DNA from: Dioscorea cayenensis subsp. rotundata
Lineage: Eukaryota; Streptophyta; Magnoliopsida; Dioscoreales; Dioscoreaceae
Direction of reading: 5' to 3'
Length of the DNA: 64,000 nt
Assembly: GCF_009730915.1 (NCBI RefSeq)
Contig: NC_052475.1
Coordinates: 28,829,016 to 28,893,015, forward strand
A program made the position numbers and the translations under genes. Under the pieces are notes generated by a model. That model was not told where the DNA came from. It saw only the letters and a list, made by a program, of their open reading frames with translations, and did not search any database. Positions 61,670 to 64,000 of this stretch are shown one piece after another; the stretch's first letter is position 1; each line of letters starts with the position of its first letter.

Positions 61670-63578
61670 GGTTGTGTTTGATTGCCAACATGGAAAATGG
61701 GTGGAAAAGAAAATTTTTCCATGGAATATTTTTCCATGGAAAAATTTTACATGGAAAATAAAAAAATAGTCGTTTGATTGGCATTATTTTCTAGCTAGAA
61801 AATCAAAAAATTTCTATAGAAAATTCAGATTTTGTTGTTTGATTAATCTTATTTTTCAAGGAAAATGAAACATTTTTCATGGAAAAAAACCTCATTTGTT
61901 GTTTGATTGCATCAATTTTCCTTGGAAAAAGTCACATTTTCCATGGAAATTTTTTAAAAATTTATTAAGGTTGTGTTTGATTGACAACATGGAAAATGAC
62001 CGGAAAAGAAAATTTTTCTATGGAATATTTTTCCATGGAAAAATTTTCAATGGAAAATGAAAAAAATAGTCATTTGATTGGCATTATTTTTTCTAGCTAG
62101 AAAATCAAAAAATTTCTATGGAAAATTCAAAATTTGTTGTTTGATTGCTCTTATTTTCCACGGAAAATGTTACATTTTCATGAAAAAAATCTCATTTGTT
62201 GTTTGATTGCATCAATTTTCCCTAAAAAAAGTCGTATTTTTCATGAAAAATTTTTTTTAAAAAATATTAAAATTGTTCGAGTAGAACTTGAAGTTCAATT
62301 AATTATAAATAGTGCCATGTGGAACTGAATCTTACCATCAAAACTCCTTGGGATCTGTTCACTGATCTGGATAAATTTATTTAAAATATTATCAAGTTAT
62401 ATAATTTATCTTTTTTAATAAAAAATTAAGGTTGTGTTTGATTGCCCTTTTTTCCTGGAAAAATTTTCTACGAGTTATTTTCCAGCTAAATAGGCTGTTT
62501 GTTTGCCAAAATTTTCCGTGAAAAATTTTTCCACAAACTCCGTCACGTGACCCTATTTTCCCTCAAATCAGTAAAAAAATTTTCCTGCATCCACCCTGGG
62601 AAAAGTTTTCCAGGGAAAACGTAAGGGGCTATGTGAAAAAATAACGTGCGATTGAAATATTTAAAATAACTTTTCTTTTAAAATTTAAAAGAAAAGTTTT
62701 TTCTTTTCTTTCAAATTTTTTTAAAAAATAGATAAATTATATAATTTGATAATATTTTAAATAAATTTATCCAGATTAGTGAACAGATCCCGTGATGTTT
62801 TGATGGTAAGATTCAATTCTACATAGCGCTGTTATAAGTTTAAAATAACTTTTCTTTTAAAAATTTAAAAGAAAAGTTTTTCGTTTTCTTTTAAAAATTT
62901 TTAAAAAAAAAGATAAATTATATAACTTGATAATATTTTAAATAAAATTATCTAGATCAGTAAATAGATCCCGTTATATTTTGATGGTAAGATTCAATTC
63001 CACATAGCGCTGTTTATAATTTTAATAATTTTAAAAAAAAAATTTCATGTAAAATGTGACTTTTTCCAAGCAAAATTGATGCAATCAAACAACAAATGAG
63101 GTTTTTTCCATGAAAAATGTTTCATTTTCCGTGAAAAATAAGATCAATCAAATAACAAAATCTGAATTTTCTATAATTTTTTTTTGATTTTCTAGCTAGA
63201 AAATAATGCCAATCAAATGACTATTTTTTATTTTCCATGTAAAATTTTTCTATGGAAAAATATTCCATGGAAAAATTTTCTTTTTCAGCCATTTTCTATG
63301 TTGCCAATCAAACACAGCCTAAAAGGAAAAGGAAAAACATTGAAGTTGATCATCGCACGTTATTTTTTAGCATTGCCCCTTACGTTTTCCTTGGAAAACT
63401 TTTTCAGGGTGGAGGTAGAAAAAATTTTCCACTGATTTGATGGAAAATAGGATCACGTGATAGAGTTTGTGGAAAAAAATTTCATGGAAAATTTTGGCAA
63501 ACAAACAGCCTATTTAAAAAGGGAAAATGACCCGTGGAAAATTTTTTTCATGGAAAAAAAGGGCAATCAAGCACAACC
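61670..63578. mobile_element. Harbinger-type insertion cluster, 1.9 kb, target duplication TAA
   Basis: The outer ends are GGTTGTGTTTGATTG and CAATCAAGCACAACC, with TAA on both sides (61667-61669 and 63579-63581). The left arm preserves the empty site GATTTAAATATT. Inside, further copies of the same terminus begin near 61971 and 62431 and reversed ones end near 63319, so several related elements are nested or tandem. A roughly 185-base unit ending GATTCAATTC(T/C)ACATAGCGCT occurs twice (about 62650-62830 and 62835-63010) and once inverted near 62310-62420. TTTTCC/GGAAAA words fill the rest. No coding sequence. Confidence 0.82.
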
Positions 63579-64000
63579 TAAATATTTTGTAATGTTATTT
63601 TATGTTAAAAAATATTATTTGTTAATTAAATTTAATGCTAATTTTTAAAAATATAAATATTAAATATGTTTATATTAAATAAATAAATTATTAAGTTAAT
63701 TAACTATTTTGGCTTAAATTAATTTGTATAACAAATATTAAATAATTAATAATAAAAACTTGTGGAGGTAATCTCACCATACTACTTACATAGTTAATTA
63801 AATTAATGTTAATTTTTTTAAAAAAAATAAGTATTAAATATGTTTATATTAAATAAATAATGTATTAAGTTAATTAACTATTTTGGTTTAAATTAATTTG
63901 TATGACAAATATTAAATAATTAGTAATGAAAACTAATGGCGGTAACCTCACCATGTTACTTACATGATCGATGACCTATCCTTCTACTTACATCAAACCA

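Larger units (their letters stand above)
59087..64000 (-). repeat. Right arm of the large inverted duplication (truncated by the window)
   Basis: Reverse complement of 53000-56006, starting at TAGTTGTTGACAAGCAATC (59103) and running to the window end, where CTTACATCAAACCA matches 53020-53034 of the left arm. Interrupted by a 1.9 kb Harbinger-type cluster at 61670-63578 that is absent from the left arm. Confidence 0.93.
60898..64000 (-). mobile_element. Harbinger-like TIR element carrying a gene fragment, right-arm copy
   Basis: Starts GGGGTTGTTTGGTTACATG after TTA (60895-60897). Mirror of 52870-54201, but split by the 1.9 kb insertion at 61670-63578. Its far end lies beyond the window. Confidence 0.55.

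Overview
This is a window of a flowering-plant nuclear genome. The evidence is small-exon genes with GT-AG introns, plant-only families (HVA22, PRAF, PHYTOCHROME KINASE SUBSTRATE, GAMETE CELL DEFECTIVE 1), teloboxes in promoters, AT-rich spacers and many plant DNA transposons (PIF/Harbinger, hAT, Mutator-like, CACTA). A monocot is my guess, held loosely. The sequence is a scaffold with three placeholder gaps of exactly 1000 N.

The left half (1-38 kb) is gene rich. In order: ribosomal protein S9 (minus, 379-3016); a composite TIR element (about 4712-6165); a 7.1 kb PIF/Harbinger element (6289-13419) with a decayed transposase, a Myb/SANT-like ORF and an 890 bp hAT insertion; a GCD1-like mitochondrial gene (plus, 13732-15600); a nine-exon PRAF-type PH-RCC1-FYVE-BRX gene (minus, 16373-24403); an HVA22-like gene (minus, 26318-29385); tRNA-Glu(UUC) (minus, 30056-30128) head to head with an HGH1 homologue (plus, 30225-32689); and a SET/NAP1-related histone chaperone (minus, 33663-37149). 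These are housekeeping and regulatory genes with no operon-like link to one another.

The right half (38-64 kb) is repeat dominated. It holds a fold-back element beside a gap (39819-41036), a solo LTR (41878-43026), a PHYTOCHROME KINASE SUBSTRATE-like gene (plus, 44868-46043), a Mutator-like composite built of 21-base T-rich repeats and a 0.67 kb tandem duplication (48937-51403), and a LINE 3' fragment. From about 53.0 kb to the window end lies a very large inverted duplication. Its two arms carry the same nested elements in mirror order around a central CACTA element and a gap.

I found no new enzymatic or defence system. The most interesting observations are the multi-kilobase palindrome centred on a CACTA element, with one arm carrying a later Harbinger-type insertion; a captured gene fragment open in one arm and broken in the other; and single-base homopolymer indels that break three otherwise conserved genes in the same way, which look more like consensus errors than real mutations.
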